Made by a program: the position numbers and the translations under genes
Assembly: GCF_019800005.1 (NCBI RefSeq)
Contig: NZ_JABGCL010000024.1
Span: forward strand, 1 to 64,000
Length of the DNA stretch: 64,000 nt
Direction of reading: 5' to 3'
Source: Geminicoccus harenae
Lineage (GTDB): Bacteria; Pseudomonadota; Alphaproteobacteria; Geminicoccales; Geminicoccaceae
Shown here: piece after piece, positions 46,902 to 55,270 of the stretch
Layout of the letters: every line of letters begins with the position of its first letter
How positions within the stretch are numbered: position 1 is the first letter of the stretch
Notes under the pieces: model-generated
The model's database searches: none
Seen by the model: only the letters and a program-made list of their open reading frames with translations
Told to the model about the DNA's origin: nothing

Positions 46902-47537
46902 TCACTTGGTCGCGGTCACCTCGGGTGCCCGGTAGAACAGGTGGGCGCCGATCGTCGCGGTCCGGACGAACTCGTCCGCCCAGTCCGGATGCACCGTGTC
47001 CAGGTGGAAGTTCACCGCACCATCAGTCGGGTCGTCGATCTGCTGATTCAGGGCACGGCGGGCGATCTCGACCGCCTGGGCGTACGGCTCCGGTTCCTCG
47101 ACGTCGTCCGGGCGGCCGTCGCACCACCAGGAGAACTGGCAGGTGGCGTTCTCCCGCCCATCGGTCACCACGGCACACACGGTCTTGGGAAAGGCCGGAT
47201 CGGCCAGGCGGTTCATCACCACCGCGGCCACCGCGGTCATGCCGGCCTCGCCCTCGCCCTTGGCCTCCCAGTAGATGGTGCGCGCCAGGCAGGTGAGCGG
47301 ATCGTCGAGCGGCTTGGAGCCGGCCGGATCGACCGCCTCGGCCTCGGCCGGCGTGATCTCGTCCGCAGGTGCCGCCGGAACCGGTTCCGGCTGGTCGGCT
47401 ACCTTCTCCTCCAGCACCACCGCCTTGGCCTCGGCAGCTTCCGCCTGCTCCTCCTGTGCTGCCGCCACCGGCACCGACAGCCCCGCCGATAGCATGGCCG
47501 CCAGCATCACGAGCAACCCCGACTGCCCGAACCGCAT
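46902..47537 (-). CDS. SleB-type cell-wall hydrolase
   Basis: A 211-residue secreted protein. A signal peptide ends VPVAAAQ, an acidic Ala/Glu linker follows, and then a Hydrolase_2/SleB domain: CLARTIYWEAKGEGEAGM with the catalytic Glu, VVMNRLADPAFP, and CQFSWWCDG. Members are lytic transglycosylases or amidases acting on peptidoglycan. It stands alone between convergent and same-strand neighbours. Confidence 0.88.
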   Translation of the reverse strand: MRFGQSGLLVMLAAMLSAGLSVPVAAAQEEQAEAAEAKAVVLEEKVADQPEPVPAAPADEITPAEAEAVDPAGSKPLDDPLTCLARTIYWEAKGEGEAGMTAVAAVVMNRLADPAFPKTVCAVVTDGRENATCQFSWWCDGRPDDVEEPEPYAQAVEIARRALNQQIDDPTDGAVNFHLDTVHPDWADEFVRTATIGAHLFYRAPEVTATK

Positions 47538-47624
47538 CGTCCGACCCCCGCTTCCACAAGGCGTGGGTGGACAACCTGCGACAAGCTGTCCAGTTCCGAG
47601 CGGCGGTGGCTGGCCGAATTCGGG

Positions 47625-48422
47625 TCAGCCGGCACCCGTCAGTATGCCGTGGAAGCGGCCCAGGAACTGCCTGAGCCGCGGGGTCGCCGGGCGCTCGAAT
47701 ACCTCGGCCGGGGCGCCGGCCTGGGCCACCACCCCGCCATCCATGAACACCACATGGTCGGCGACCTGACGCACGAACAGCATCTCGTGGCTGACCAGCA
47801 GCATGGTCATGCCGCTCCTCGCCAGGTCCTGCATCACCGCCAGCACCTCGGCGACCAGTTCCGGGTCGAGGGCGGAGGTGACCTCGTCGAACAGGAGCAG
47901 CCGGGGCTCCATCGCGACCGCGCGCGCGATCGCGACCCGCTGCTGCTGGCCGCCGGAAAGCTGGTAGGGGTAGTGGTCCCGCCGGTCGGCCAGCCCCACC
48001 CGGTCCAGCCAGTGCCGGGCGATCTCCTGGGCCTCGACCTTGGGCTTGCCGCGCACCTTGGTGAGGCCCAGCATGACATTCTGCTCCGCACTCATGTGCG
48101 GGAACAGGTTGAAGCTCTGGAACACCATGCCGATCCGGGCGCGCTGGGCGGACACCTGCGCCTCGCTCAGGCGCCGGCGCTCCCGGCTCTCGACCCGGTA
48201 GCCGATCTGCTCGCCGTCCAGCCGGATCTCGCCGCGCTCATACTCCTCCAGGAGGTTGATGCAGCGCAGGAAGGTGGTCTTGCCCGAGCCGGACGCGCCG
48301 ATCAGCGCCACCACCTGGCCCTGGCGGACGTCCAGGTCGATGCCCTTGAGGATCTCGAGGTCACCGAAGCTCTTGGTCACCCCGCGCGCCTGCAGGAGCA
48401 GGGCGGCCTTGCTTGTCGCCAT
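47625..48422 (-). CDS. Polar amino-acid ABC transporter ATP-binding protein
   Basis: A 265-residue GlnQ/HisP-type ATPase with Walker A GASGSGKTT, signature LSGGQQQR and Walker B LLLFDEVTSALD. ATG 48422 follows a TGAGG site that overlaps the upstream permease stop. It is the last gene of a dadA-led operon. Confidence 0.92.
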   Translation of the reverse strand: MATSKAALLLQARGVTKSFGDLEILKGIDLDVRQGQVVALIGASGSGKTTFLRCINLLEEYERGEIRLDGEQIGYRVESRERRRLSEAQVSAQRARIGMVFQSFNLFPHMSAEQNVMLGLTKVRGKPKVEAQEIARHWLDRVGLADRRDHYPYQLSGGQQQRVAIARAVAMEPRLLLFDEVTSALDPELVAEVLAVMQDLARSGMTMLLVSHEMLFVRQVADHVVFMDGGVVAQAGAPAEVFERPATPRLRQFLGRFHGILTGAG

Positions 48423-48429
48423 GATGACC

Positions 48430-49095
48430 TCAGTAGCGGAAATGGGCGTAGCGGCGCTCAAGCTTCGCGCCGAGCTGCGAGATGGTGAAGTTGATCAGGA
48501 GGTAGACCACTGCCGCGAAGAGATAGAACTGCAGCACCAGGTAGTTCCGGGCGATCGCCTGCTGGTTGGACAGGAGGAATTCCACCACGCCGATGATCGA
48601 GAGCAGGGTCGTGTTCTTCACGATCTCGGCACAGGTGTTCATCCAGGGCGGCAGCACCCGGCGGGTGGCGAGCGGGATGATCACGTAGGCGAGGCGCTGG
48701 TGGAACTGCAGCCCGATCGCCTTGGCGGCCTCGGTCTGACCCTGAGGCAGGGATTCGATGCCGCCGCGGATCGTCTCGGCGATGTGCGCGATGGAGAATG
48801 CCGCAAGTGCGATCACGCCGGCCCAGAACGGCGGCACGTTGATCTTGAACAGTGCCAGCCCGTAATAGGCGAACAGGATCAGCACCAGCACCGGGATGCC
48901 GCGCAGCGCGTCGACATAGATCCGGATCAGCCAGCGCAGCGGCCGCCAGCCATAGGTCAGGCCGATGCCGAGGATGAGGCCCAGCAGCGTCGCGATCGCG
49001 ATGGTGAGCACGGAGGCCGACAGGGTGATGCCGAAGCCGGACAGGAGCGACCAGCGCGCGACCCAGACCTCGTAGAGAAAGGTTCCGCGTTCCAT
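48430..49095 (-). CDS. Polar amino-acid ABC transporter permease (second)
   Basis: A 221-residue permease of the HisM/GlnP family, with the start MERGTFLYEV and membrane segments. The EAA-loop EAAKAIGLQFHQRLAYVIIP and the DALRGIPVLVLILF segment are diagnostic. It pairs with the other permease, which ends 10 bases before its start. Confidence 0.9.
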   Translation of the reverse strand: MERGTFLYEVWVARWSLLSGFGITLSASVLTIAIATLLGLILGIGLTYGWRPLRWLIRIYVDALRGIPVLVLILFAYYGLALFKINVPPFWAGVIALAAFSIAHIAETIRGGIESLPQGQTEAAKAIGLQFHQRLAYVIIPLATRRVLPPWMNTCAEIVKNTTLLSIIGVVEFLLSNQQAIARNYLVLQFYLFAAVVYLLINFTISQLGAKLERRYAHFRY

Positions 49096-49105
49096 GGCCG
49101 GCCCT

Positions 49106-49774
49106 TCAGCGGATCGAGGCGTAGCGCCGCTCGACCGCCCGCAGGGCCAGCGCGATCGCATAGCAGGTGACGAGGTAGAGGGCCGTCGCGGTGAGCCAGG
49201 CCTCCATCACCCGGAAGGTGTTGGCGTTGACCTGCCGCGCGGTGAAGGTCAGCTCCGGCACGGCGATCGCCGCGGCCAGCGAGGTGTCCTTGAACAGGGA
49301 GATCAGGTTGTTGCTGAGCGAGGGCAGGGTGATGCGGAACATCACCGGCAGCACGACCCAGCGCTGGCGCTGCCAGGGCCGCATGCCGATCGCCTTGGCC
49401 GCCTCGACATACTGGCGCGGGATCGAGGACAGGCCGGCGCGGAACACCTCGGCCATGTAGGCACCGGCATAGAGCGACAGGGTCAGGACGAAGGATTCCA
49501 CCTTGTCCAAAAAGCGGATGCCCAGTTCCGGCAGGCCGAAATAGCACATGAACACGAGCAGCAGCAGCGGCGTGTTGCGGATCAGCTCGACATAGGCCCA
49601 GGCCGCCCATTGCAGCACGCGGTTCTGCGCCAGCCGGGCATAGGCGACCAGCAGGCCGATGATGCAGCCGACCAGGAGCGAGAGCACTGCCATGCCCAGG
49701 CCGAGCAGCAGGGCATCCAGGAACGCGTCCCAATTGCGCCAGATGACGGACCAGTTGAAGTTGTAGTTGAGCAA
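49106..49774 (-). CDS. Polar amino-acid ABC transporter permease (first)
   Basis: A 222-residue permease with YVELIRNTPLLLLVF and EAAKAIGMRPWQRQRWVVLP, the typical HisM/HisQ features. About five membrane segments are visible. It follows the binding-protein gene by 78 bases on the same strand and precedes the second permease. Confidence 0.9.
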   Translation of the reverse strand: MLNYNFNWSVIWRNWDAFLDALLLGLGMAVLSLLVGCIIGLLVAYARLAQNRVLQWAAWAYVELIRNTPLLLLVFMCYFGLPELGIRFLDKVESFVLTLSLYAGAYMAEVFRAGLSSIPRQYVEAAKAIGMRPWQRQRWVVLPVMFRITLPSLSNNLISLFKDTSLAAAIAVPELTFTARQVNANTFRVMEAWLTATALYLVTCYAIALALRAVERRYASIR

Positions 49775-49852
49775 CCTGCCGACTCCGCAGCCGCGCCGCC
49801 AAGGGCCGGGCGATCAGGCCCGGCCCGTCGGCCATCCTCTACCTCGCGAGGG

Positions 49853-50767
49853 TCAAGCGAACTCGCTCGGGAAGCCGACCTTCGGGGTCTCCAGGGTGAT
49901 GCCGAACCACTTCTGGTAGGACGCGGCGAAGTAGTCGAAATCCACGCCCAGCATCGCCTCGCGATAGACGGTGTTGACCCAGTTCAGCCAGATGGGGTCG
50001 CCCTGCTTCACGGCGGACGCGTAGGAATTCGGCATCCAGCCCCGGCCGGCGTCGATATAGCGATCCGGAGCCTGCTGCATGAGCCAGCGGATCGCCGACT
50101 GGTCGCCGAAATAGCCGTCGACCCGGCGGGCGTTGAGCGCCTGCAGGGCGGCGTCCGGGCTCTCGAACTGGTCAACGCGCGCTTCCGGCAGTTCCTTGTG
50201 CGCCCAGTCCTCGATGAAGACGTTCTGCAGCGCGGAAAGGGTGAGGTCGCTGCCCGCGGCCTTCAGGTCGTCGAAGGTCTTGTAGTCGCCGTCGGCCATC
50301 ATCATGACGCCGACGCCCTCGCGATAATAGGGGACCGTGAAGTCGGCCTGCTGGGCCCGGCCCGGGGTCACCGTCATGAACTGGCAGACGATGTCGACCT
50401 TCTCGGTGATCAGGCTGGGGATGCGGGCATCGGGGCCCTGCAGGACGAACTCGACCTTCTCCGGGTCGTCGAACAGGCCCCGGGCGAGCAGCCGGGCCAT
50501 GTCGATGTCCATGCCGACCAGCGTGCCGCTCTCGTCCTCGAAATGCCAGGGCGGGTTGGTGCTGCCGGTGCCGACGATCAGGTGGCCGCGCTCCAGGACG
50601 GTCTGCAGCCGGCTGGTTCCTGCCTCCTGGGCGCGCGCCGACGTCGGCGCCAGCAGACCCAGTCCGGCACTGGCCAGGCCACCCACGGCGGCACCGGCCG
50701 CCGACAGGCCGAGGATGCCGCGGCGGACCATGCTGCCCTCGGGAACCGGAATGATCTTGTCAGTCAT
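49853..50767 (-). CDS. Amino-acid ABC transporter substrate-binding protein
   Basis: A 304-residue family 3 binding protein. The N-terminus has a twin-Arg (MVRRGILGL) and a long hydrophobic stretch ending SARAQ. The mature part shows LIVGTGSTNPPWHFEDES and VDIVCQFMTVTPGRAQQADF. It would deliver an amino acid or a related compound. Operon linkage to a D-amino-acid dehydrogenase suggests D-amino acids or N-substituted amino acids as cargo; this is inference. Confidence 0.9.
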   Translation of the reverse strand: MTDKIIPVPEGSMVRRGILGLSAAGAAVGGLASAGLGLLAPTSARAQEAGTSRLQTVLERGHLIVGTGSTNPPWHFEDESGTLVGMDIDMARLLARGLFDDPEKVEFVLQGPDARIPSLITEKVDIVCQFMTVTPGRAQQADFTVPYYREGVGVMMMADGDYKTFDDLKAAGSDLTLSALQNVFIEDWAHKELPEARVDQFESPDAALQALNARRVDGYFGDQSAIRWLMQQAPDRYIDAGRGWMPNSYASAVKQGDPIWLNWVNTVYREAMLGVDFDYFAASYQKWFGITLETPKVGFPSEFA

Positions 50768-50849
50768 CTGTCGTGCAGTCCCATCTCTTCCCTGATCCCC
50801 GAGGTCTATCGATCGGGCAGGGCGGGAGCAAGCAGCCCGCCGGCCCTCG

Positions 50850-52094
50850 TCAGGCAGCGCTCGCCATGCCCGTACCGCCCACAGCGCGCACCGCCTCGGC
50901 CAGCCGGCGGCCGGAGCCGGCCGCCATGGTCCAGCCGGTGTGGCCGTGGCCGGTATTGAGGAACAGGCCGGGCAGGCGGGTCTGGCCGATCACCGGCCGG
51001 CCGTCCGGCATCACCGGCCGCAGCCCCGCCCAGGACACCGCCTCCGGGCTGGCCGCGACCTGCCCGAACTCCGGGAACAGGACGCAGATCTTGTCGACCA
51101 GGGCACGAATGCGCTGCGGGTCCGGCGTCGGATCGTAGCCGGTGATCTCGGCCGTGCCGACCGCGCGCAGCCGGTCGCCCACCGGGGTCAGCGCATAATG
51201 GCCAGCATCGTCCAGGATCGCGTTGCGCACCGCATCGGGCCACAGCCGCCTGGGCGCGGTGATCGACACGCCCTTCACCGGGTAGATCGGCAGCTTCAGG
51301 CCGAGGCCGCGCAGGAGGAACGGGCTGAAGCTGCCGAGCGCCACCACCACCGCGTCGGCCGCGATCCGCCCCTTCGAGGTCAGCACCCCCGTCACCCGGC
51401 CCTGGCCGAGCTCGATCCGCTCCACCGTCGTGCCGAAGTGCAGGACCGCACCGCGTTCGGCACACCAGGCGGCCAGCCCCTGGGCGAATTTCGGGCAGTC
51501 GCCGATCTCGTCCTGGGGAAAATACAGGCCGCCGGCGAGCCGGTCCCTGCCGCCCGCCAGCGCCGGCTCGCGCGCCACGCAGGCATCGACGTCGAGCCGC
51601 TCGGTGACCAGGCCATAGGGTGCGAGCGCCTCGTGGACCGCGGTCGCCGCCGTGAGCGAGAGCGGATCGTTGAAGGTCTTCATCACGCAATGGGCAGCGT
51701 GATCATACTTCACACCGGTGGCCGCACGGATCTCGGCCATGGACCTAGCACTCAGGAGCGCCAGCTCGAGATTGGCCCGTGCGTTCTCCCGGTGCCTGGG
51801 CTCGGCGCAGTTGCGCAGGAACTCCAGGCCCCAGCGCCACATCCGCGGCAGCGCGCCCAGGCGCAAGAGGAAGGGTGCATCCTCCTTGCCGATCCAGCGC
51901 AGCACCTGGAGCGGTACGCCCGGGGCCGACCAGGGCTCGACCGAGCTCACATGGATGACGGCGCCATTGCCCCAGGAGGTCTCCAGGCCCGCCGCTTCCC
52001 GGCGCTCCACGAGCTCGACCTGATGGCCGTCCTGCATCAGCCAGTAGGCCGAGGCGACGCCCACCACCCCGCCACCCAGCACGACGACGCGCAT
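50850..52094 (-). CDS. dadA: D-amino-acid dehydrogenase (DadA family)
   Basis: A 414-residue FAD enzyme with the dinucleotide motif VVLGGGVVGVASAYWL at the N-terminus. Typical DadA blocks are LPIYPVKGVSIT, GLRPVMPDGRPVIG and NTGHGHTGWTMA. It oxidises D-amino acids to keto acids, passing electrons to the membrane quinone pool. It heads a five-gene operon with an amino-acid ABC transporter, 82 bases before the binding-protein gene. Relatives include other amine oxidases, so the exact substrate is open. Confidence 0.85.
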   Translation of the reverse strand: MRVVVLGGGVVGVASAYWLMQDGHQVELVERREAAGLETSWGNGAVIHVSSVEPWSAPGVPLQVLRWIGKEDAPFLLRLGALPRMWRWGLEFLRNCAEPRHRENARANLELALLSARSMAEIRAATGVKYDHAAHCVMKTFNDPLSLTAATAVHEALAPYGLVTERLDVDACVAREPALAGGRDRLAGGLYFPQDEIGDCPKFAQGLAAWCAERGAVLHFGTTVERIELGQGRVTGVLTSKGRIAADAVVVALGSFSPFLLRGLGLKLPIYPVKGVSITAPRRLWPDAVRNAILDDAGHYALTPVGDRLRAVGTAEITGYDPTPDPQRIRALVDKICVLFPEFGQVAASPEAVSWAGLRPVMPDGRPVIGQTRLPGLFLNTGHGHTGWTMAAGSGRRLAEAVRAVGGTGMASAA

Positions 52095-52147
52095 GCTTCA
52101 CTCCCGCTGCCCGCCGTCCGCCGGCAGGCCCATCGATGTCCGGTCGA

Positions 52148-52498
52148 TCAGGGCACCAGCAGGCCGTCGCCGTCCTGGTCGGCCGCCTGGAAGTCCTGCC
52201 GGGTGCTGTCCAGATATTCCTGCATGGTGATGCGCCCGTCCCCGTCCGCATCGACCTGCGCCGGCAGCGAGAGCACCGCCGCCTCCTCCGCATCGAGCAC
52301 ACCATCGGCGTTCTGGTCGGCATGGGCGAAGGCAGCACCCATGGCGATGCCATGCTCGGCTTGGTCCACCCCGCCGCTGCCGTCGATATCCATGACGCTG
52401 AGCGTCTCGGACGTGACTGCCTGAGCGTGGGCCGGCCCAGCGATGGACAGGCCGGCCACGGCGATCGACCAGCCGAGGGCCAGGGATAGATAGTTCAT
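52148..52498 (-). CDS. Secreted EF-hand calcium-binding protein
   Basis: A 116-residue protein with a signal peptide ending AGPAHAQ and four EF-hand-like loops: DIDGSGGVDQAE, DQNADGVLDAEE, DADGDGRITMQE and a final truncated DQDGDGLLVP at the C-terminus. It should bind calcium in the periplasm or outside the cell. The ATG at 52498 gives a proper signal peptide; a longer frame opens at 52549 without a better start. It lies upstream of dadA on the same strand with a 53-base gap, but no functional link is evident. Confidence 0.82.
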   Translation of the reverse strand: MNYLSLALGWSIAVAGLSIAGPAHAQAVTSETLSVMDIDGSGGVDQAEHGIAMGAAFAHADQNADGVLDAEEAAVLSLPAQVDADGDGRITMQEYLDSTRQDFQAADQDGDGLLVP

Positions 52499-52754
52499 GC
52501 GCGAGCCTCTGTTGCAGGTCGGATGCTCTGGCGGATGGCACCCCGTCACTCCGCCCGGACGATCACCGGCTGGCCGCGAGGGTGCCCGGCGATGCCGAAG
52601 CTAGCCCGCCGCCGATGGCCTGACCAGCCGCGGGTGTGCCGCCAGCCGGCGGTGACCGTCGCGGTCCGGCAGGCCTGGCAAAGCATCGGTTCGATTGTCG
52701 CCAAGTCACGTGGATGCCGGCGAAGATGATTACTGTCGAAGCCTCCAGGATCGC

Positions 52755-52870
52755 CCGGTCACCAATATCTCGGCGAACCCGGTGCGCAGCCTGGACGTGG
52801 CCCCGTTCGCGGGCTGGGCGCTGCGCCAGGTCTGGCTGTTCTGGGTGGCGCCGATCCTGGGCGCGGCCCC
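52755..52870 (+). pseudogene. Aquaporin (AqpZ-type) gene remnant
   Basis: In the plus frame PVTNISANPVRS is followed by FAGWALRQVWLFWVAP and ILGA, which reproduces the end of AqpZ (second NPA box with its Arg, then the last helix). The box reads NPV instead of NPA. No start codon with an aquaporin N-terminus precedes it; homology stops at PVTN. About 38 codons of a roughly 230-codon gene remain, ending beside the convergent DUF3750 gene. The rest of the 52499-52876 gap shows nothing else. Confidence 0.65.
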
Positions 52871-52876
52871 CCGCCG

Positions 52877-53644
52877 TCAGCGCATCCCGACCCGGCCGAT
52901 GCCCGGCAGCTTGATGGCCAGGTCGAGCGGATCGACGCCGATCACTAGGCCCAGCAGGTTGACCTCGATGCCCTCGTCGAGGGCCACGGTCAGCCCGAGC
53001 ACGCCGAACAGCGAAAGCTGCACGCCGGTGCGGCTCATGGCCGGCGCCAGGGGAAACCAGTGGGCCAGCCAGTCCTTGCCGACCGCATGGGCAGGCAGCT
53101 CGGTGGCCAGCTCCGGGACCCGCCGGACCACGTGGGCCACGAAGGTGTTGGAGTTCGGCCCCGGCCAGATCACATAGCGCTCGGGATAAGGGTACTCGGC
53201 CACCGCCCGCTCGATCTTGGGGATCGCCGCCTCCGCCGCGGCACCCTCGATCAGGCGCACGATCGTGGGCGGATTGCCGGCCCATGGCGCATCCGGCGGG
53301 CGCATGTTCTGGCGCACGGCGCGCATCCCGCGCTGCACGCCCCAGCCCACGACCTCGTAGCGGTCGTAGCGGGCCGCCCCCTTGGGCTTCATTGCGATCC
53401 AGGTATGGACGGCGAACGCGCCGCGCCAGCCCCAGGCCCGCGCCGCCATGACCGCCACCACCGCCCCGTCATGCGCGGCCGGTGCCGGCAGGAGGTTGGT
53501 CGGCGCATGGTTGGCCGACCGCCAGTCCAGCACTTCCGGACGCGTGTAGGCCACGAGCAGCGGGCCGCCCAGCAGCAGCAGCAGGAGTGCGAGTATCTCC
53601 ACCGTTCGTTGCATGTCCCACACCGGTCCGAGGAACTCGAACAT
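52877..53644 (-). CDS. DUF3750-family protein
   Basis: A 255-residue protein with one N-terminal membrane segment (VEILALLLLLLGGPLLVAY), then a conserved domain: FAVHTWIAMKPKGA, YDRYEVVGWGVQRG, and YVIWPGPNSNTFVAHVVRR. A strand-rich end holds LLGLVIGVDPLDLAIKLPGIG. The family is widespread and uncharacterised; the NTFV and HVVR positions suggest a cysteine/histidine-free peptidase-like fold only loosely. An alternative start at MQRTVE lies ten codons in. It is convergent with the aquaporin relic. Confidence 0.8.
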   Translation of the reverse strand: MFEFLGPVWDMQRTVEILALLLLLLGGPLLVAYTRPEVLDWRSANHAPTNLLPAPAAHDGAVVAVMAARAWGWRGAFAVHTWIAMKPKGAARYDRYEVVGWGVQRGMRAVRQNMRPPDAPWAGNPPTIVRLIEGAAAEAAIPKIERAVAEYPYPERYVIWPGPNSNTFVAHVVRRVPELATELPAHAVGKDWLAHWFPLAPAMSRTGVQLSLFGVLGLTVALDEGIEVNLLGLVIGVDPLDLAIKLPGIGRVGMR

Positions 53645-53729
53645 GGCGATGGGCCCGCCCCCCGTAAAGGAGGAAGATGTTACACGAACGTGACGCGGCG
53701 CGCTGCGGGCTGTTACAGAGACGGTCTGC

Positions 53730-53975
53730 TCAGATCATGCCCAGCGCGGCCTTGTACAGGTCGAGCAGTTCGTCCTGCTCCTGGCGGTCGTTGGGCCGGA
53801 TCTTGCGCAGCGAGATCAGCTTGCGCAGGATCTTCACATCGAAGCCTTCGCCTTTGGCTTCGGAATAGACTTCCTTGATCTGTTCCTGGAGCTCTTTCTT
53901 CTCGACTTCCAGTCGTTCGATCTTGTCCACGAACAGACGCAGCTGCTCACCAGCGATCCCGGCGACGTCGGGCAT
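53730..53975 (-). CDS. GapR-family (DUF2312) nucleoid-associated protein
   Basis: An 81-residue charged coiled-coil protein, with QLRLFVDKIERLEVEKKEL, EVYSEAKGEGFDVKILRK and LISLRKIRPNDRQE. This is the alphaproteobacterial GapR signature. GapR binds overtwisted AT-rich DNA ahead of forks and polymerases. The length and sequence fit the family throughout. It stands alone. Confidence 0.92.
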   Translation of the reverse strand: MPDVAGIAGEQLRLFVDKIERLEVEKKELQEQIKEVYSEAKGEGFDVKILRKLISLRKIRPNDRQEQDELLDLYKAALGMI

Positions 53976-54033
53976 CGGCGACCATTCCTCTCGTTCATGT
54001 CAGGGCAGACCGGGCAGGTGCCACCTCACGAAA

Positions 54034-54055
54034 AAGGGGCCCGAGCGAGCCCCTT
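54034..54055 (-). terminator. Intrinsic terminator (minus strand) downstream of tetR
   Basis: AAGGGGC and GCCCCTT form a seven-base stem around an eight-base loop. On the minus strand a run of five T follows. It lies about 195 bases after the tetR stop and upstream of GapR. The interval 54056-54249 shows no gene or clear RNA. Confidence 0.6.
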
Positions 54056-54249
54056 CTTCGCGCCTCACCGGCCTGCGGGGGAATTGTTACCCGCCGCACG
54101 GTTTTCCCTGCCTACTCGGTCCTCGCAGTCGCCGGACGAAGTGACCGCGTCGGGCATGCTGCCGCACGGCATCGGGCGATCTGACGCCCGAGTGCATAGC
54201 CGTTCGGCCGAGCCCGATGCAAGCGACGCTTCGTCCCTGGTCGATTATC

Positions 54250-54801
54250 CTAGGCTCCACCCTGGCGGCCGAGCTCCTCCGCCTCCGCCAGCAGCAGGTC
54301 CCAGTCCTCTGCCGGCAGGGACACGAAGCCCAGCCCGCGCAGCAGGAACATGCCCTCCGCGGCGAAGAAGGCGAGCAGCGCCCTGCGGCCCTCGGCCGTC
54401 CCGGTGTCGGCGCCCGCCAGGATGCGCCGATAGTCGGCGCGGATCGGCTCCTGCTCGCCCGGAGTACGGATCGCCGCGGTCAGGAGGCTCGCGGCCTTGG
54501 CCCGGCAGCCTTCCGGCTCGGCCCGCGTCGCCGCGACATGGCCCAGCAGCCGGGCGACCGGCGCGTCGGGGTCGCTGCCGGCCAGCCGCCGTGCATCCGC
54601 GGCGAAACCGCCGAGATCGCGCTCCAGCAGTGCATCGACCAGGGCGCGCTTGCTCGGGTAGCAGTAGAGCACCCCGCCCTTGCTGATCCCGGCGCGTGCC
54701 GCGACCGCGTCGATGGTGAGCCCGGCCGCCCCTGCCTCGGCGATCACGGCCTCCGCCGCCGCCAGCACCGCGGAGCGGTCGATCCTGCGCCTGCGTCCCA
54801 T
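54250..54801 (-). CDS. TetR-family regulator
   Basis: A 183-residue regulator with an N-terminal helix-turn-helix: MGRRRRIDRSAVLAAAEAV, then AGLTIDAVAARAGISKGGV and LYCYPSKRALVDALLE, followed by a helical ligand domain. ATG 54801 was chosen; GTG 54810 is also in frame. It is divergent from a SugE/Gdx exporter, and an exact 12-bp palindrome lies between the two starts, so it probably represses that exporter. Confidence 0.87.
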   Translation of the reverse strand: MGRRRRIDRSAVLAAAEAVIAEAGAAGLTIDAVAARAGISKGGVLYCYPSKRALVDALLERDLGGFAADARRLAGSDPDAPVARLLGHVAATRAEPEGCRAKAASLLTAAIRTPGEQEPIRADYRRILAGADTGTAEGRRALLAFFAAEGMFLLRGLGFVSLPAEDWDLLLAEAEELGRQGGA

Positions 54802-54818
54802 CGTGCTCACTTCTCCGA

Positions 54819-54830
54819 CCGTCCGGACGG
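54819..54830. promoter_or_regulatory. Palindrome CCGTCCGGACGG, likely TetR operator
   Basis: This exact 12-bp dyad lies centrally in the 72-base gap between the divergent tetR and exporter starts. A TATAAA hexamer at 54832-54837 directly after it could be the exporter's -10 box, so a bound regulator would block the promoter. The sequence resembles the GACCG-type half-sites of many TetR proteins. Confidence 0.6.
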
Positions 54831-54873
54831 ATATAAACTGCCCGCTTCCTGTCAGCCAGCATGGAGCAGCCAC

Positions 54874-55194
54874 GTGGCCTGGATCTATCTCGGCATCGCT
54901 GGCGTCCTCGAGGTCGTCTGGGCGAGCTTCATGAAGCAGTCGGACGGCTTCACCCGCCTGCTGCCCTCGGTCGTGACCGCCATCGCCATGCTGGGCAGCG
55001 TCTGGCTGCTGGCGGTCGCGATGCGCAGCCTGCCGCTCGGCACCGCCTATGCGAGCTGGACCGGGATCGGCGCGGTCGGCTCGTTCCTGGTGGGCGCCTT
55101 CCTGATGGGCGAGCCCATGAACCCGCTCCGGGTGCTGAGTGTCGTCCTGATCGTGGCCGGGCTGATCGGCCTGAAGCTGGCCACGCCCGGCTAG
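54874..55194 (+). CDS. sugE: SMR-family exporter, SugE/Gdx (guanidinium) type
   Basis: A 106-residue protein of four membrane helices. The membrane Glu at residue 13 (IAGVLEVVWASF) is the coupling site, and SLPLGTAYASWTGIGAVGS is the subfamily signature of SugE/Gdx guanidinium or quaternary-ammonium exporters. GTG 54874 is the start. It is divergent from tetR, with an operator-like palindrome between them. Confidence 0.88.
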   Translation: MAWIYLGIAGVLEVVWASFMKQSDGFTRLLPSVVTAIAMLGSVWLLAVAMRSLPLGTAYASWTGIGAVGSFLVGAFLMGEPMNPLRVLSVVLIVAGLIGLKLATPG

Positions 55195-55270
55195 GCGAGG
55201 ACCTCGCGCCGTGCGGACGGGGCCGCTATGGAAGGCGGCGCCACCCGTTGGCGAAGGAAGGGACCGATCG

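Noticed and set aside
50600..50767. Tat signal on the amino-acid binding protein
   Set aside because: A twin Arg is present but the residues before and after do not fit the S/T-R-R-x-F-L-K pattern well; a Sec signal is as likely.
53976..54249. A small RNA gene between GapR and TetR
   Set aside because: A good terminator is there, but no promoter or conserved stem could be seen in the rest; it is better explained as the tetR 3' end.
54802..54873. Guanidine riboswitch before the SugE/Gdx gene
   Set aside because: Mini-ykkC needs two hairpins with ACGR loops. Only one ACGG is present, as part of the palindrome, and the gap is too short.
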